A stretch of DNA of 64,000 nucleotides from Arthrobacter sp. Soil762 (GCF_001428335.1 NZ_LMSG01000019.1:248075-312074), one strand, 5' to 3'; positions 25,132 to 35,285 are shown, counted from the first letter of the stretch. Notes: generated from the sequence alone by a model not told the origin. Made by a program: numbers and translations.

Positions 25132-28100
25132 TTAGAACTCGCTGATCTCGTAGACCCGGCCAAGAGCCGGGAAATGGATGAGGGTCCGCAAGACCGGCTT
25201 GCCCGTCGCGGCGAGGACCGCGTTCCGGTACGCAGCCATCTGGCCTAGGTACTTCTCGCGAACGTGACCCGCGGGATCATTTCCCGGGTACGTCTTGTGG
25301 TCCACCAGGACAAATCCGTCGGAACTCTCCAGCAACAGATCGATCCAGCCTTCCATGACCTGATGGTCTGGCCGCCAGCCGATGGCCGCTTCCTTGTGCC
25401 GGACCCATTCTGGAAATTCGATGTCCAGATAGGCTTCGAACCTGTCCCCAGACGTGATAAGTAACGAAGGGTCAACGGTTCCCGCGACCTGCCACCGCGC
25501 AACGATCCGCTCTGCCAGATCCCGCCGCTCGGGCGCGCTGAGCGCGGAGAACTGCGTTCCCAGATAGGCATGCACCGCACTGCCGACCGCACCCCAGTCA
25601 TCGGAGCCATGATCCGCAAGCCGTGAACCCAGCTCGGCCACAGCGGCGACCGCGGCATCGTGCCCGGTAGAGTCCACGGACGAGGCGGCGAAGCGGGCTG
25701 GCAATGCCGCAGCGCCGGAACGGGTTGATAGCGCGTCTGCAAACCGCGGAGTCCAAACTGCAGCTGTCTGTACAGCATCGAAAGGCTCCAGCTCCTCAAC
25801 AAACGCGGGAAAACCTTCGCCATCGTCTACCTGAATAATCCCTTCGGTGCTGTTCTCGTCTTCTTTCGACCAGGACACAAGGCCGGCAACACCCAAGTTG
25901 TTCAGCAGTTCCGGTTTGCCGTTCTTTGCGGTCAGCACAGTGGTCTCTACTGCCCGGGTCATGCCCACATACATGAGCCGTGACATGTTGCGGCGGTCGC
26001 GTTCCTGCGCCCGCTCCGCAACCTCGCTGTTCTTGCCCTTCGTGTCCAGGGGGGATCCGCCATACGGGAAGGGGGTCGGCCAGAATCGGATCCAGCGGCC
26101 GGCTAGCGGTTGCGCTAAATCGAAGGTGCCGTCCTGCTCCACTGCGGCCCCGAATGCTGCGAGCCGCAGGTCCTTGTCCAGCCCTTCCATGACTACCACG
26201 GGCCATTCGAGCCCTTTGGCCTTGTGGTACGTGAGGACGTTTACGATGTCGTCCCCGGCATTCTCGGCCGACTGCTGCTCCTCACTGTCGAAGAAGGCGA
26301 GGAAGCCGCGCAAGGTCGCAGGGGAGCGGAGCGCCAGGCACCGCTCGTAATAAGTGTGGATCGCTCCACGGGCGGCGTCGAGATTCCTAAACCGGGTAGC
26401 CGGCGAAGACCAGCTGGCGATGAGCCGGGGCAGCCCAAGAACGCCGGTCACTGCCTCGAAGACTTCTGTAGGAGTAGCCATGGCCGCGCGTTCACGGAGG
26501 CCATCGAGTGCGGTCACCAACGGGTCAGCATTCCACGACTCGAGCACGACGGCGGCATCCGGGGCTTCGAGGAGCTGCTGTTGCCATGTTGCGTGGGCCG
26601 AGTGGCCGGGATGCAGTGCCACGAGCTCGGTCAACGCCACAGTGTCATAGCCGTCAGCGATAAAGGCCATGCCTGCCCGCGCGAGCTGCACCTCCCGCGC
26701 GGCAGACAGCTTACGGGGGTTGCGGCTGGCACGGATTCCCAGCGCGTCGAGTGCCGTGGAAAGGGATTCCACATCCTTGTTGGATCTGGCCAGGATGGCC
26801 ACATCGCCGGCCCGCAGCTCGGGCCGCCGTCCTAGCAGGGACGCCACGCCAGCCGCGGTTGCCTTGAGCCGCTCGGCATCGTTCGACTGTGGCCGGGTCC
26901 AGGCCTCGAGCGTGCCCGGGGACCACTCCGCGTGCGCATTAGGGAGTTCCAGATGGACAGTTTCTGGTGGCATGCCGTGCGGTTCAAACACCGGCTCGAA
27001 CACGGCGTTGCTGAGGTCCACCACAGCCTGGTGTGAGCGCCAGGTTTCAGACAACTGCTCCCGCTGGCTGACCTTGGCAACCACGGCTTCCATGAGTTCA
27101 GGGTCAGTGCCACGGAACTCATAGATGGCCTGCTTGGGGTCGCCCACCCAGACGGCCTCCTCTACGAGACCGCTGAGCTGCAGGAAGAGTTCCAGCTGGA
27201 GGGGGCTGGTGTCCTGGAACTCGTCGACCACAAGGAACTGGACGCGCCCGGGAAACGAACGCCGGAACGCCTCGTTGTCACGCGCAAGTTTCAGGACAAG
27301 GGTCTCCTGGTCAACAAAGTCCATGAGGCCATGGAGCCGTTTGAACTCGGAGTAGGCATCGAGGCAATCCGCGGCGCACGCGAAGATCCGCCGGATGTAC
27401 TGCTCAAGGTCGTGATGGAAAGCGGGGTTGGAGAGTAGGCCAGCATGAATACGCTGCCGGAGGTCCCAAAAAATGTCCTTAATCGGAGCCGCAGGAGCAG
27501 AGGCGATGAACCCGCGCCATATCTCCCAAGGCGTATCTTCCGCGGTTTGCGCTTGATCTATCTTCGGCAGGACCTTGGGGCACTGCTCCCGGAACTTCGC
27601 CGTATCTGTGAGGGCTTTCTTCCCATCAGTGCCGGTACCGCTTCTGACCATTTCTCGGAACTCCATGCCACCGAGATGCAGGTCCCGCAGCCAGCTCGCC
27701 CGGTCGTCAGTGCCGGGCGTGTCGAGGAGCTCACGCAACCCGGTCCAGGAACGCTCCGCGCAGTCCGCAAGCTCCTCCGCATCCAGCAGGTTGGTTCGGG
27801 CGGCGTCCACGACAGAGCGGACCATCTCCTGCCAGGTTTTGGCATCCCGAGCGCCAGCGTCGTCCGTGCCCATGCGGTGTGCGATGGGCAGAATCGCCGG
27901 AGCGTGCTCGGCCAGGATTTCGTCCGTGGCGAGGTTAAAGATGCCGGCAAGCTGCTCCTCTCCGATGACCTCGAGGGCAGGGGACAGGCCCGCGTCAATG
28001 GCGTGATCCTGGAGCAGCTGCCCGCAGACGCTGTTGACCGTTCCGATGAGGTTCACCGGGAGCTGCTGGGAGGCGAGCCGAAGGGCGGCGGCAGCGTCGG

Positions 28101-28308
28101 CGTCGTCCGTCACCTCAGCTTGTTCCAAAAGGCGGGCGGCGATGCGCTCGCGCAGCTCGCCTGCCGCTTTCTTGGTGAACGTGGTGGCCATGATGGCCCC
28201 GGCAGGCAGCCCGGCTGCGATCTGCTCCACGATCTTGCCCGTCAGCGTATAGGTCTTCCCTGTGCCGGCGCTTGCCGAGACCATAGTGACGTTTTCCAGC
28301 ATGTTCAC
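25132..28308 (-). CDS. UvrD/AddA-like helicase-nuclease
   Basis: 1058 residues. Superfamily 1A helicase: Walker A SASAGTGKTYTLTGK near residue 15, DEFQDTSPLQLELFLQLSG (motif II), VWVGDPKQAIYEFRG (motif III), VLTYHKAKGLEWPVVVMEGL (motif V) and RLMYVGMTRA (motif VI). A C-terminal RecB-type PD-(D/E)XK nuclease is visible as MEGWIDLLLES...FVLVDHKTYPG. The GTG at 28308 overlaps the stop of the upstream gene (GTGA), so the two subunits are coupled. Together they should resect double-stranded DNA ends, in repair or in degradation of foreign DNA. Confidence 0.85.
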   Translation of the reverse strand: MNMLENVTMVSASAGTGKTYTLTGKIVEQIAAGLPAGAIMATTFTKKAAGELRERIAARLLEQAEVTDDADAAAALRLASQQLPVNLIGTVNSVCGQLLQDHAIDAGLSPALEVIGEEQLAGIFNLATDEILAEHAPAILPIAHRMGTDDAGARDAKTWQEMVRSVVDAARTNLLDAEELADCAERSWTGLRELLDTPGTDDRASWLRDLHLGGMEFREMVRSGTGTDGKKALTDTAKFREQCPKVLPKIDQAQTAEDTPWEIWRGFIASAPAAPIKDIFWDLRQRIHAGLLSNPAFHHDLEQYIRRIFACAADCLDAYSEFKRLHGLMDFVDQETLVLKLARDNEAFRRSFPGRVQFLVVDEFQDTSPLQLELFLQLSGLVEEAVWVGDPKQAIYEFRGTDPELMEAVVAKVSQREQLSETWRSHQAVVDLSNAVFEPVFEPHGMPPETVHLELPNAHAEWSPGTLEAWTRPQSNDAERLKATAAGVASLLGRRPELRAGDVAILARSNKDVESLSTALDALGIRASRNPRKLSAAREVQLARAGMAFIADGYDTVALTELVALHPGHSAHATWQQQLLEAPDAAVVLESWNADPLVTALDGLRERAAMATPTEVFEAVTGVLGLPRLIASWSSPATRFRNLDAARGAIHTYYERCLALRSPATLRGFLAFFDSEEQQSAENAGDDIVNVLTYHKAKGLEWPVVVMEGLDKDLRLAAFGAAVEQDGTFDLAQPLAGRWIRFWPTPFPYGGSPLDTKGKNSEVAERAQERDRRNMSRLMYVGMTRAVETTVLTAKNGKPELLNNLGVAGLVSWSKEDENSTEGIIQVDDGEGFPAFVEELEPFDAVQTAAVWTPRFADALSTRSGAAALPARFAASSVDSTGHDAAVAAVAELGSRLADHGSDDWGAVGSAVHAYLGTQFSALSAPERRDLAERIVARWQVAGTVDPSLLITSGDRFEAYLDIEFPEWVRHKEAAIGWRPDHQVMEGWIDLLLESSDGFVLVDHKTYPGNDPAGHVREKYLGQMAAYRNAVLAATGKPVLRTLIHFPALGRVYEISEF

Positions 28309-30938
28309 GAGTAGTCCCCTTTGAGTCCGCACAAAGTTCCAAAATGGCAGTACCGGCAGTTCGGCTTCCGGTGCAGCCGCTCATTCTCCGCAGCCAACCC
28401 GGCAGCACCTGGCTCACCGTCGACCAAGGCGTCCTCGGCTGGCTGTGCGGCAGTGATGCGGCCGGCTAGGACTTCCTCTACCGTGAATTCCACGGCACGT
28501 ACTGCACGGCGCCAGAGCTCAGGCGTGTCCTGCGCAGGTTGCAGGGCGGCGCCGAACTCAGGATGGGCGGACGCGAATGTTCCCTGTTTCAGCAGGAAAT
28601 ATGCGGCCGGAAAATCCGGCGGCACGTCCCCGTCGTTGAGAGCCCATTGGTAGAGCGCGAGCTGGAGTGCTTCACCCCGCTGAACGTCCTCGCGGAGATA
28701 CCTTTCCGTGTTGCTCCACTTGAGGTCGACGACGGTTGTACGGCCGTGCGCATCGATGCCCACGGCGTCGGCACGGCCCTCGACTGACACTGTGAGACCG
28801 GATCCCGCCACTGTGAGCGTCAGGTCCTTACCGAACTCCTTCTCCATCTCCTGGAGCACCACTCCGCCGCGCTGCAGCTGCTGGAAGAACATCATGACAG
28901 TGGCTTCGATGGTGGCGCGGACACCGGCAAGCCGGTGCAGCTGGCCAGGCAGGAGCAGCTCGGATGCCAGTTGGGGCAAGAGACGGCCGACGACGGCACT
29001 CACCTCGGCTGCTTCCGGAACCGAGCGGTGCAGCGGCCGGAGTTCGCCGTGCAGGACCTCGACGACCTTGTGGGCAAAGATGCCAAGCATCTGGTTGCCG
29101 GCCGGCACACCGGCGGCGTCGGGCGCCTTGAGGTGTGCTTTGTGTTTGAGCGCCCACGCGAATGAACAGCCGAGCAGGGTGGACAGCTGGGTGTAGGAGA
29201 TGCGTTTCGGGATGAGCATCGGGTTCGGAGCCACTTCGTGGACTGGACGTGGTGCCAGGGGCCGGTGTTGAGCAACGGGGGCGAGCTGTGCCTGGCGGCC
29301 GGCCAGTGACCAACGGCCTTTGCCTCCGATCAGCTGTTCGGGTACAACAGTCAGCGCGGCCAACCGGGCTGCAACGGTTTCCGCCTGCCCGTTGGACTGT
29401 GCGGCAACGAGTGCCTCCAGAAGCGGGTTGCCCGCCACGCGTTCTCCGTCGCGCTGCTGGATCTGGACGAGAACCAGGTTTCTGGTCCGGGTAGAACCAG
29501 CAAGCGTCTGCCTAACCTCGAGAGCGCTCAGTTCTTCGGGGGCCGGAAGCAGAACACCCACCCGGGCGAGCGCCGCAACGTCGTGGGCGTCCCACCGGCG
29601 GTGGTGCAGCGCGCTGGCGCCCTGGAATCCCCACCAGAGGACTTGGTCGACGTCATCGGTCAGCTCAGCCAAATGGCCGAGCCGCAGCCAAGGTGATGCT
29701 TCCGCTGAGACCAGGGACCCGGCGGACGGAGTGATCACCGCGGCGATGATCCGCCGCAGGTCCCGGCGGGACACGCGGGGCAGATGTTTGATCAGTGCAA
29801 GTATCCGTTGCAGCAGCGACGCCGTGGCCGCGGCGGTTGCGTCCATAGATACGCGTGCACGCAGCCGGGCTGCCAGCCATTCCGCCCTTTCGGCCAGATG
29901 GTTGCCGCTGACATTTTCTTCTTCAACGAGGAGGCCCGTGTTGAAGACGTTGTCCAGGACGCCTGCAACATCCGGGCCGAGCTTTTCGTCGCCTTCGATG
30001 TCTGCAATTGCCGCGGCCCAGGCGTCGCCGCCGATTCCGGGCTCGGCTTTGAGTGCGCCCAGAAGATGCCGCGCGGCGCCTCTGCGGATCGGTGAACCGG
30101 GAAGGCTGAGCAATTCGGAGAGAAGCTGTACGTTCACTGGTGACCAGATGACTTCGAAAAACAGCGGAATCAACTGGTCCTGGGGCCGCCACACCGAGGG
30201 GGCACCCACGCCGACCGCTGGCAGCCCATGGCCGGAGAGATAGCTGTCCAGCAGTGCGCTGCTGTCGGAACAGACGACGGCGGTGCTGGCGTTTTCACCC
30301 GATGCGAGCCACCTGGCGGCTGCTTCCGCAGCGTTCCATTCTGTTTCCGCTGTCAGGATCGTGAGCTTGGGAGGCGTGGCGGCAGAGAAGGATTCGCTGA
30401 TCCTGACGCCGCGGCTGCGGAGCTTTCCGATGATGACCTGCCAGATCTGCGGAAAACTATGCTCCGGGTGCTGAAGGATGAGCTCGTCGATTCCCAGCGG
30501 CAGTGGCGAGTCAAGCGCGGTCAGCAGCTCGGCGATGTCATCTGCCAAAGATGGCGCAAGGCGTCCGGGCGCCTTTTCCGCCGCTTCAAGAGTCCGCAGC
30601 AACGGGGACAGTGGTTCTGAGTCTGCCTGCTCGGCGGGGAGCAGACCGTTCCAGCCATTGGCGACGGCGTCGTCGCGGGCGGCGAGCAGTTCCTGGGCGG
30701 TGGACCACGGGTCAACCTGGAAGGACTTGTGGAACCATGCGTCGGGGGAGTCGATTGATTGGAGACGTTCCAGGTATTGGCTGACACGTTCGGCATGGCC
30801 GGTGTCCGGCCGCGTTATGCCCAGTCGTGTCTGCAGCAGGGCGGTGAAGTTCTTCCGGCCCACGCGGATCCGGTTGAGCCCCGGCTGCGTGTAGGCCCAC
30901 GGTGCGCGGTCTAGGTGCCATCCGAACTCGATCTTCAT
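28305..30938 (-). CDS. AddB-like PD-(D/E)XK nuclease subunit
   Basis: 877 residues. The N-terminal two thirds resemble an inactivated helicase subunit with no clear Walker A. The C-terminus has a RecB-family nuclease: GRADAVGIDAHGRTTVVDLKWSN, with the later motif ALQLALYQWAL, and ends with CRYCHFGTLCG, cysteines like those of the iron-sulphur staple of AddB. ISYTQLSTLLGCSFAWALKH marks the nuclease entry and carries a further cysteine. It is the first gene of the pair and should form a heterodimer with the 25132 product. Whether it replaces or supplements the AdnAB/RecBCD of this organism cannot be judged here. Confidence 0.82.
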   Translation of the reverse strand: MKIEFGWHLDRAPWAYTQPGLNRIRVGRKNFTALLQTRLGITRPDTGHAERVSQYLERLQSIDSPDAWFHKSFQVDPWSTAQELLAARDDAVANGWNGLLPAEQADSEPLSPLLRTLEAAEKAPGRLAPSLADDIAELLTALDSPLPLGIDELILQHPEHSFPQIWQVIIGKLRSRGVRISESFSAATPPKLTILTAETEWNAAEAAARWLASGENASTAVVCSDSSALLDSYLSGHGLPAVGVGAPSVWRPQDQLIPLFFEVIWSPVNVQLLSELLSLPGSPIRRGAARHLLGALKAEPGIGGDAWAAAIADIEGDEKLGPDVAGVLDNVFNTGLLVEEENVSGNHLAERAEWLAARLRARVSMDATAAATASLLQRILALIKHLPRVSRRDLRRIIAAVITPSAGSLVSAEASPWLRLGHLAELTDDVDQVLWWGFQGASALHHRRWDAHDVAALARVGVLLPAPEELSALEVRQTLAGSTRTRNLVLVQIQQRDGERVAGNPLLEALVAAQSNGQAETVAARLAALTVVPEQLIGGKGRWSLAGRQAQLAPVAQHRPLAPRPVHEVAPNPMLIPKRISYTQLSTLLGCSFAWALKHKAHLKAPDAAGVPAGNQMLGIFAHKVVEVLHGELRPLHRSVPEAAEVSAVVGRLLPQLASELLLPGQLHRLAGVRATIEATVMMFFQQLQRGGVVLQEMEKEFGKDLTLTVAGSGLTVSVEGRADAVGIDAHGRTTVVDLKWSNTERYLREDVQRGEALQLALYQWALNDGDVPPDFPAAYFLLKQGTFASAHPEFGAALQPAQDTPELWRRAVRAVEFTVEEVLAGRITAAQPAEDALVDGEPGAAGLAAENERLHRKPNCRYCHFGTLCGLKGDYS

Positions 30939-31158
30939 TTATCCCCCATGCTTTGACTGGTGGTCGTTTCTATCACGCTAACGCCAGTGTCTGACAATTG
31001 AGTCCTGTCGTTCGACTGGGGACGAAGTTCGCTGGCGCTGAGCGACGATGGTGGTGCTTCTCTATCGAATGCCCTTCGATCTTGCGGACATGTGCATGCA
31101 CGCAACGGTTCCCGGGTCGTCCAGCGTTTTGTTCTCGTCACGCACCGAGCGCACCTAC

Positions 31159-31917
31159 TCACTGCAAAGGCAGTGGGTCAAAACGCCCCGGCTGGTAGTC
31201 ACGAGGTTGACGATTTAGCCAGAAGTCGGTTGGGCTCCCGGCGCGGGCAATGCGGTCGTCTTGGGAAGTCCAGATGATAATGTCCAGCAGTCGCAGATCC
31301 GTTACTGTGCCAATATCCGATACCTCGTGGGCGACTTGATCACGGACGTGGGTGAGTTCGCCATGTTGTTGGCGGAGGATGCTGCGAAGTGTCAAAAGTG
31401 TTCGTTCGATTCGATCCCAGCGTGGTTCTTTGCCGGCACGGAAGCCGTCTCTCTTGAAGCCCATGGCCATCGCCACGTGCCCATCGAGCACTGGTACAGC
31501 GTCCGGCCTGTAAAGGGCAAGCATTTTTGTGACCTTGGGTGCCCACAAGCCGCTAAAGCCGGACCTGCAAAGGAGCGCCAGGGCTTTCACCTCGTCATCA
31601 TCCATTTCGGCGAGGTCCTTGGCGGACAGCGCGGTCAGTCGTTGCAGCAATTTAGACCGAAATTCGTGCGTGAAGCGTGCGACGTCTGACGCGGACAATC
31701 GTCCAGAAAGCGCAGTTGCCCACAACAGTGACCAAGGGGCGATTTCCTTGAAGTGGCCACCTCGCCGAGCTTCTAATCCTGGCATATCGTACGTATGCCA
31801 GCCGCTCCTCGGGTGCGTGCAGTAGCCGACGACTCTTGCCGCAACGTCCTGTATTGGTACGACCCCAATTCCTCCGGGCATACCGGGGGACAGATCCATT
31901 TGAACGTATGTGCTCAT
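31159..31917 (-). CDS. DUF6308 family protein
   Basis: 252 residues from the ATG at 31917. The recognised part is MLALYRPDAVPVLDGHVAMA, which I associate with DUF6308, flanked by a helical region LQRLTALSAKDLAEMDDDEV. No catalytic motif or membrane segment is evident. The frame is open to 32004 but the first 29 residues look non-coding. It is co-oriented with the NERD helicase upstream (about 100 bases apart). The function of DUF6308 is unknown to me. Confidence 0.7.
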   Translation of the reverse strand: MSTYVQMDLSPGMPGGIGVVPIQDVAARVVGYCTHPRSGWHTYDMPGLEARRGGHFKEIAPWSLLWATALSGRLSASDVARFTHEFRSKLLQRLTALSAKDLAEMDDDEVKALALLCRSGFSGLWAPKVTKMLALYRPDAVPVLDGHVAMAMGFKRDGFRAGKEPRWDRIERTLLTLRSILRQQHGELTHVRDQVAHEVSDIGTVTDLRLLDIIIWTSQDDRIARAGSPTDFWLNRQPRDYQPGRFDPLPLQ

Positions 31918-32020
31918 CGTGTTCTTTCGTATGGGGATGCCGTGATTCACCGAGCCTCGTGTCGATCTAGATCCACGAGACTTGGCCACTTGGCCTAAGC
32001 TCATGCCGCGCTTTTTGGTC

Positions 32021-33700
32021 CTAAGCCGGCGCCGGGCTCCACGCCTGCGCCCGCCCTAGCACCGCCTTCAGTTCCCGTCCGCCGGCCTCCTCCAGCAGCA
32101 CGGAATCACCAACCACCACCAAGAGGCTTCGCGCGCGAGACAACCCGACGTACAGCTGCTCAGGCGCCCGGCTCATGTCTTTGAACCCGTTGACACAGAG
32201 GACCACAACTGACCGTTCAAGGCCCTTGAACCCCAGAACGTGCCCGTAGAATTCACCCTCGTTAGCATGGAAGTCCCGCCAATACTCCTCTGTGGCGCCC
32301 CGCTCGAAATAGTCCAAGTGGATGGGGTGGCGGTCCTTGGTGGTGAGGAGGGCGATCTGGTTGTTCGCCCAGCCTTCGTCGATCAGCGCGTTCAGGCAAT
32401 CCTCCGCGACGCCGAGCGCATCCTCCGTAGCGCATTCCACAAACCGGACAGGCAAGCCCGTACTGCCGCGGGGCGTGAAATGCTCACCGGCGAAGGGCCT
32501 GAACGCCTCGGCAATCTTCCGGGTGTTGCGGAGGTTGTCGTCGATGTGGATGGGCACGAAGGTGGCCATGGGGCCGTTGGCGAGGTCCGCCGTCGCGCCT
32601 TCCCATCTGCGGTAGACGTCCTGCCGGTCATCCATGAAGGCGTACACCTCGCCCGCATCGGGGTCGGTGGTGCAGGCGAGCAGCGCGTCCCACCAGAGGG
32701 GCGCGAAGTCCTGCGCCTCGTCTACCACGACGGCGTCGAGCCGCTCATGCGGTTCCATCCCCGCGGCCAGTTCCTTCAGGAGACGGGGCATCTCGATGTC
32801 GAAGTATTCTTGCCCGGAACCGTCCGGAACTCCCAGCCCGCGAACGTACTCGTGGAATTCGCCGGTGAACACCGGCTTGGCTTGGCGCCAGGGTGCGACG
32901 CGGTCCTGGAGGTATTGGCCGAGGCCCTTGTTGTAGCAGAACAGGCCCACGCGCTTGCCCTGCTTGCTGAGCATCCGGGCCTTTTCGACGGCGAGCCAGG
33001 TCTTCCCGCTGCCGGCGCCGCCCGTGAAGCGGATGCGGGGGAGTGAGCGGGTTGCCTGCAGCAGCACGGACTGGCGCTCGGTGAGGTGGTCCTGGGCTGC
33101 CTCATCCTCCTTGGCGGTGGTGGAAGGTACGACGGCGGTGTCCAGGTTTCCGCCCAGCTTGCCGGCGATGCGGTCCAGGAAAGCCGGGGCCAGCGGGGAG
33201 GCGCCGCCGCCTTCGTTCTCTATCGCACGGCGGACGAGGTCGGCGGGTGACTTGGTGTCCGTCTGGTCCAGGATGAGGGGCCGGGGGCAGCCGGCCATGG
33301 TCCAGTCCCTTGGCACGTCCGTGTAAGGCAGGCTGACCATATAGACGCTGCGGCTGCTGAGCCGGGACCCGAGGTGGTCCTCCAGCCAGTTCTTGAGGGC
33401 ATGCATTGAGCTTTGCGACTGCGCCACAGGGCTCAGGATCCTGCGCTTGGCGGACCGGTCTGACTGGTACCACTGCCCGTCCGCGATGCTGACCTGTCCG
33501 CCTTTGACCTCGATGGCGGCCATGCCTACTCCAGGCCAAAGGACCAGGAGATCGATCTCGTGTTCACTGCGGCCGTCGCGGACTTGGACGGAATGGGCTA
33601 GGACACACTCATCGGGGAGACTGTTTTTCAGGGCGGTCCAGACGGCCTTTTCCGCCAGCTGTCCCTCGCCGAATTCCGGTTGTTCCGGTATGCATCTCAC
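32021..33700 (-). CDS. NERD-domain UvrD-like helicase
   Basis: 559 residues. The N-terminal NERD nuclease-related domain (about 10-110) has the PD-(D/E)XK-like residues EIDLLVLWPGVGMAAIEVKGG (D50, E64-V-K66). The superfamily 1 helicase core follows: Walker A FTGGAGSGKTWLA at 225-237, VVDEAQDFAPLWWDALL, VLGFKGLERSVVVLC and LYVGLSRARSLLVVVGD. The start is a GTG at 33700 preceded by a G-rich site. A shrunken paralogue lies at 36598-36831. It is probably a DNA repair or defence helicase; the nuclease activity of NERD is a prediction. Confidence 0.85.
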   Translation of the reverse strand: MRCIPEQPEFGEGQLAEKAVWTALKNSLPDECVLAHSVQVRDGRSEHEIDLLVLWPGVGMAAIEVKGGQVSIADGQWYQSDRSAKRRILSPVAQSQSSMHALKNWLEDHLGSRLSSRSVYMVSLPYTDVPRDWTMAGCPRPLILDQTDTKSPADLVRRAIENEGGGASPLAPAFLDRIAGKLGGNLDTAVVPSTTAKEDEAAQDHLTERQSVLLQATRSLPRIRFTGGAGSGKTWLAVEKARMLSKQGKRVGLFCYNKGLGQYLQDRVAPWRQAKPVFTGEFHEYVRGLGVPDGSGQEYFDIEMPRLLKELAAGMEPHERLDAVVVDEAQDFAPLWWDALLACTTDPDAGEVYAFMDDRQDVYRRWEGATADLANGPMATFVPIHIDDNLRNTRKIAEAFRPFAGEHFTPRGSTGLPVRFVECATEDALGVAEDCLNALIDEGWANNQIALLTTKDRHPIHLDYFERGATEEYWRDFHANEGEFYGHVLGFKGLERSVVVLCVNGFKDMSRAPEQLYVGLSRARSLLVVVGDSVLLEEAGGRELKAVLGRAQAWSPAPA

Positions 33701-33815
33701 TGCCGCCCCCTAGACTGATTCGCTTGATTCTACGGCGCCGGGGGAGAGGAAATCGGTAATATCCTTCCGGGTTGGCGTCTTATCCACCTAGGAACCCAGC
33801 AGAGACGGCGTTTCG

Positions 33816-33887
33816 GAAATATCTTGCAGAATCCATTGAACTGGGGCAAAGTAAGCGATGGAACCGAACGTATCAGCAATATATTTC
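33816..33887. promoter_or_regulatory. Widely spaced inverted repeat upstream of hipB
   Basis: GAAATATCTTGC (33816-33827) and GCAATATATTTC (33876-33887) are inverted copies (11 of 12 matching), 60 bases apart, the second ending 14 bases before the hipB start. HipB regulators bind several inverted sites in front of their own operon, so this pair is a reasonable autoregulatory element. Confidence 0.5.
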
Positions 33888-33901
33888 AGAAGGGTGCCCG
33901 G

Positions 33902-34105
33902 ATGGAGGACGTGACGGCCATAGGTGCCAGGATCCGGCACGCCCGCAGGGACGCTGGTATCACCCAAGGGGTTCTGGCGGACCTGATCGGCACGTCTTCC
34001 CGAACCATTCACGCCATCGAAACGGGGACCGGTAATCCTTCGTTGGTTACGGTGGCTGCGGCTGCCAACGCGGTAGGGCTGCACCTTAGGGCTACTGATG
34101 ATTGA
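33902..34105 (+). CDS. hipB: HipB-like antitoxin, XRE helix-turn-helix
   Basis: 67 residues. IGARIRHARRDAGITQGVLA, then DLIGTSSRTIHAIETGTGNPS, is a Cro/C1-type helix-turn-helix covering almost the whole protein. AGAAGGG precedes the ATG at 33902; a longer in-frame start at 33824 would run through the inverted repeat and is less likely. It overlaps hipA by 8 bases, the usual arrangement of an antitoxin with its kinase. Confidence 0.85.
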   Translation: MEDVTAIGARIRHARRDAGITQGVLADLIGTSSRTIHAIETGTGNPSLVTVAAAANAVGLHLRATDD

Positions 34106-35285
34106 GGACCTGGGGCGCCTGAAATTTGTCCGTAGCGCGGACGTGTACAAGACGGGCGTTTTGGCCGGGCACCTGAACCGGACCGGCCGCGGCAGTGTCG
34201 TCTTTTCCTACAGGCCCGGCTACCTCGCCTCAGACGGCCGCGCTGTCGCCACCACCCTGCCCCTCACCGCGGAGCCGGTGGAAGCCCCGAGCGGTGCACT
34301 GCCATCCTTCTTCTCAGGCCTCCTGCCCGAAGGTCACCGCCTCACTGTGCTCAAGGACGCCGTCAAGACGAGTCTGGGCGATGAGCTTAGCCTGCTTCTG
34401 GCTGTCGGCGCCGACGTTCCCGGCGACGTTCAGGCGGTGCCGGCCGGGGAAATGCCTGTGGAGCCTCCGCCGCTGGCGGACACGTCGCACCCGAAGGACC
34501 TGGACTTTGCCGCCTTGGCTGAGGCCGTGGATCCACACGGGCTCCCGGGCGTTCAATCCAAAGCCAGCGCGTCGATGTTGACCACGCCGCTCGCTCTGGC
34601 TAATCGCCGGTACCTGCTGAAACTGGATCCGCCCCGGCACCCGCATCTGGTTCTCAACGAAGCAGCCCATCTCACCGGGGCACGAGCCCTGAAAATCCCG
34701 GTTGCCAGGCACCGTGTTGTCCTGGACCGGAACGGCCTGCCCGGCCTGCTTGTTGAACGGTTCGACCGCACTCAGGGCGACGGGCTGCGGCGCCTGGCAC
34801 TGGAGGACGCCGCGCAGGTCCTCAACCTCCCGCCGGCATCAAAGTACGCTGTGAGCTCGGAGGAAGTGGTGCTGGCGCTGGCCGGGCTGTGCAAAGCCAA
34901 AGTTATCGCCGTCAGGAACCTCTACCTGCAGTTCGTCTTCGCTTGGCTGACCGGCAACGGGGACCTGCACGCCAAGAACGCATCGGTATTGGAAGGCCAA
35001 CCCGGCTGGGCGGTGGCCCCGGTCTACGACATCCCCTGCACGCTTCTGTACGGTGACGACACCATGGCTCTGACCGTCGCCGGCAGGGTGAAGAACCTCA
35101 AGGCCAGGCATTGGCAGGATTTCGCTGCCAGCATCGGGCTGCCGGAACGGGCGGCCACAGCTGCGAACAAGGTAGCACTGAGGGCAGCCGCCGCCATCGA
35201 TCTGGAAACCCTGCCCTTCACTGGATCGCCCCTGAACGCGGCCCTGCGGGAACTGCGCTTCCGCCGCGCCGAGCTCACGGGCTGA
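34098..35285 (+). CDS. hipA: HipA-like serine/threonine kinase toxin
   Basis: 395 residues. The N-terminal subdomain VYKTGVLAGHLNRTGRGSVV and FFSGLLPEGHRL match HipA N1, where the latter resembles the conserved FGxLLPE. The kinase core has the ATP lysine in YLLKLDPPRHPHLVLNEAAH, LLVERFDR, and the catalytic loop GNGDLHAKNASVL with downstream APVYDIPCT. HipA kinases phosphorylate a tRNA synthetase and cause dormancy. All core motifs look intact, so the module is probably active. Confidence 0.87.
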   Translation: MIEDLGRLKFVRSADVYKTGVLAGHLNRTGRGSVVFSYRPGYLASDGRAVATTLPLTAEPVEAPSGALPSFFSGLLPEGHRLTVLKDAVKTSLGDELSLLLAVGADVPGDVQAVPAGEMPVEPPPLADTSHPKDLDFAALAEAVDPHGLPGVQSKASASMLTTPLALANRRYLLKLDPPRHPHLVLNEAAHLTGARALKIPVARHRVVLDRNGLPGLLVERFDRTQGDGLRRLALEDAAQVLNLPPASKYAVSSEEVVLALAGLCKAKVIAVRNLYLQFVFAWLTGNGDLHAKNASVLEGQPGWAVAPVYDIPCTLLYGDDTMALTVAGRVKNLKARHWQDFAASIGLPERAATAANKVALRAAAAIDLETLPFTGSPLNAALRELRFRRAELTG

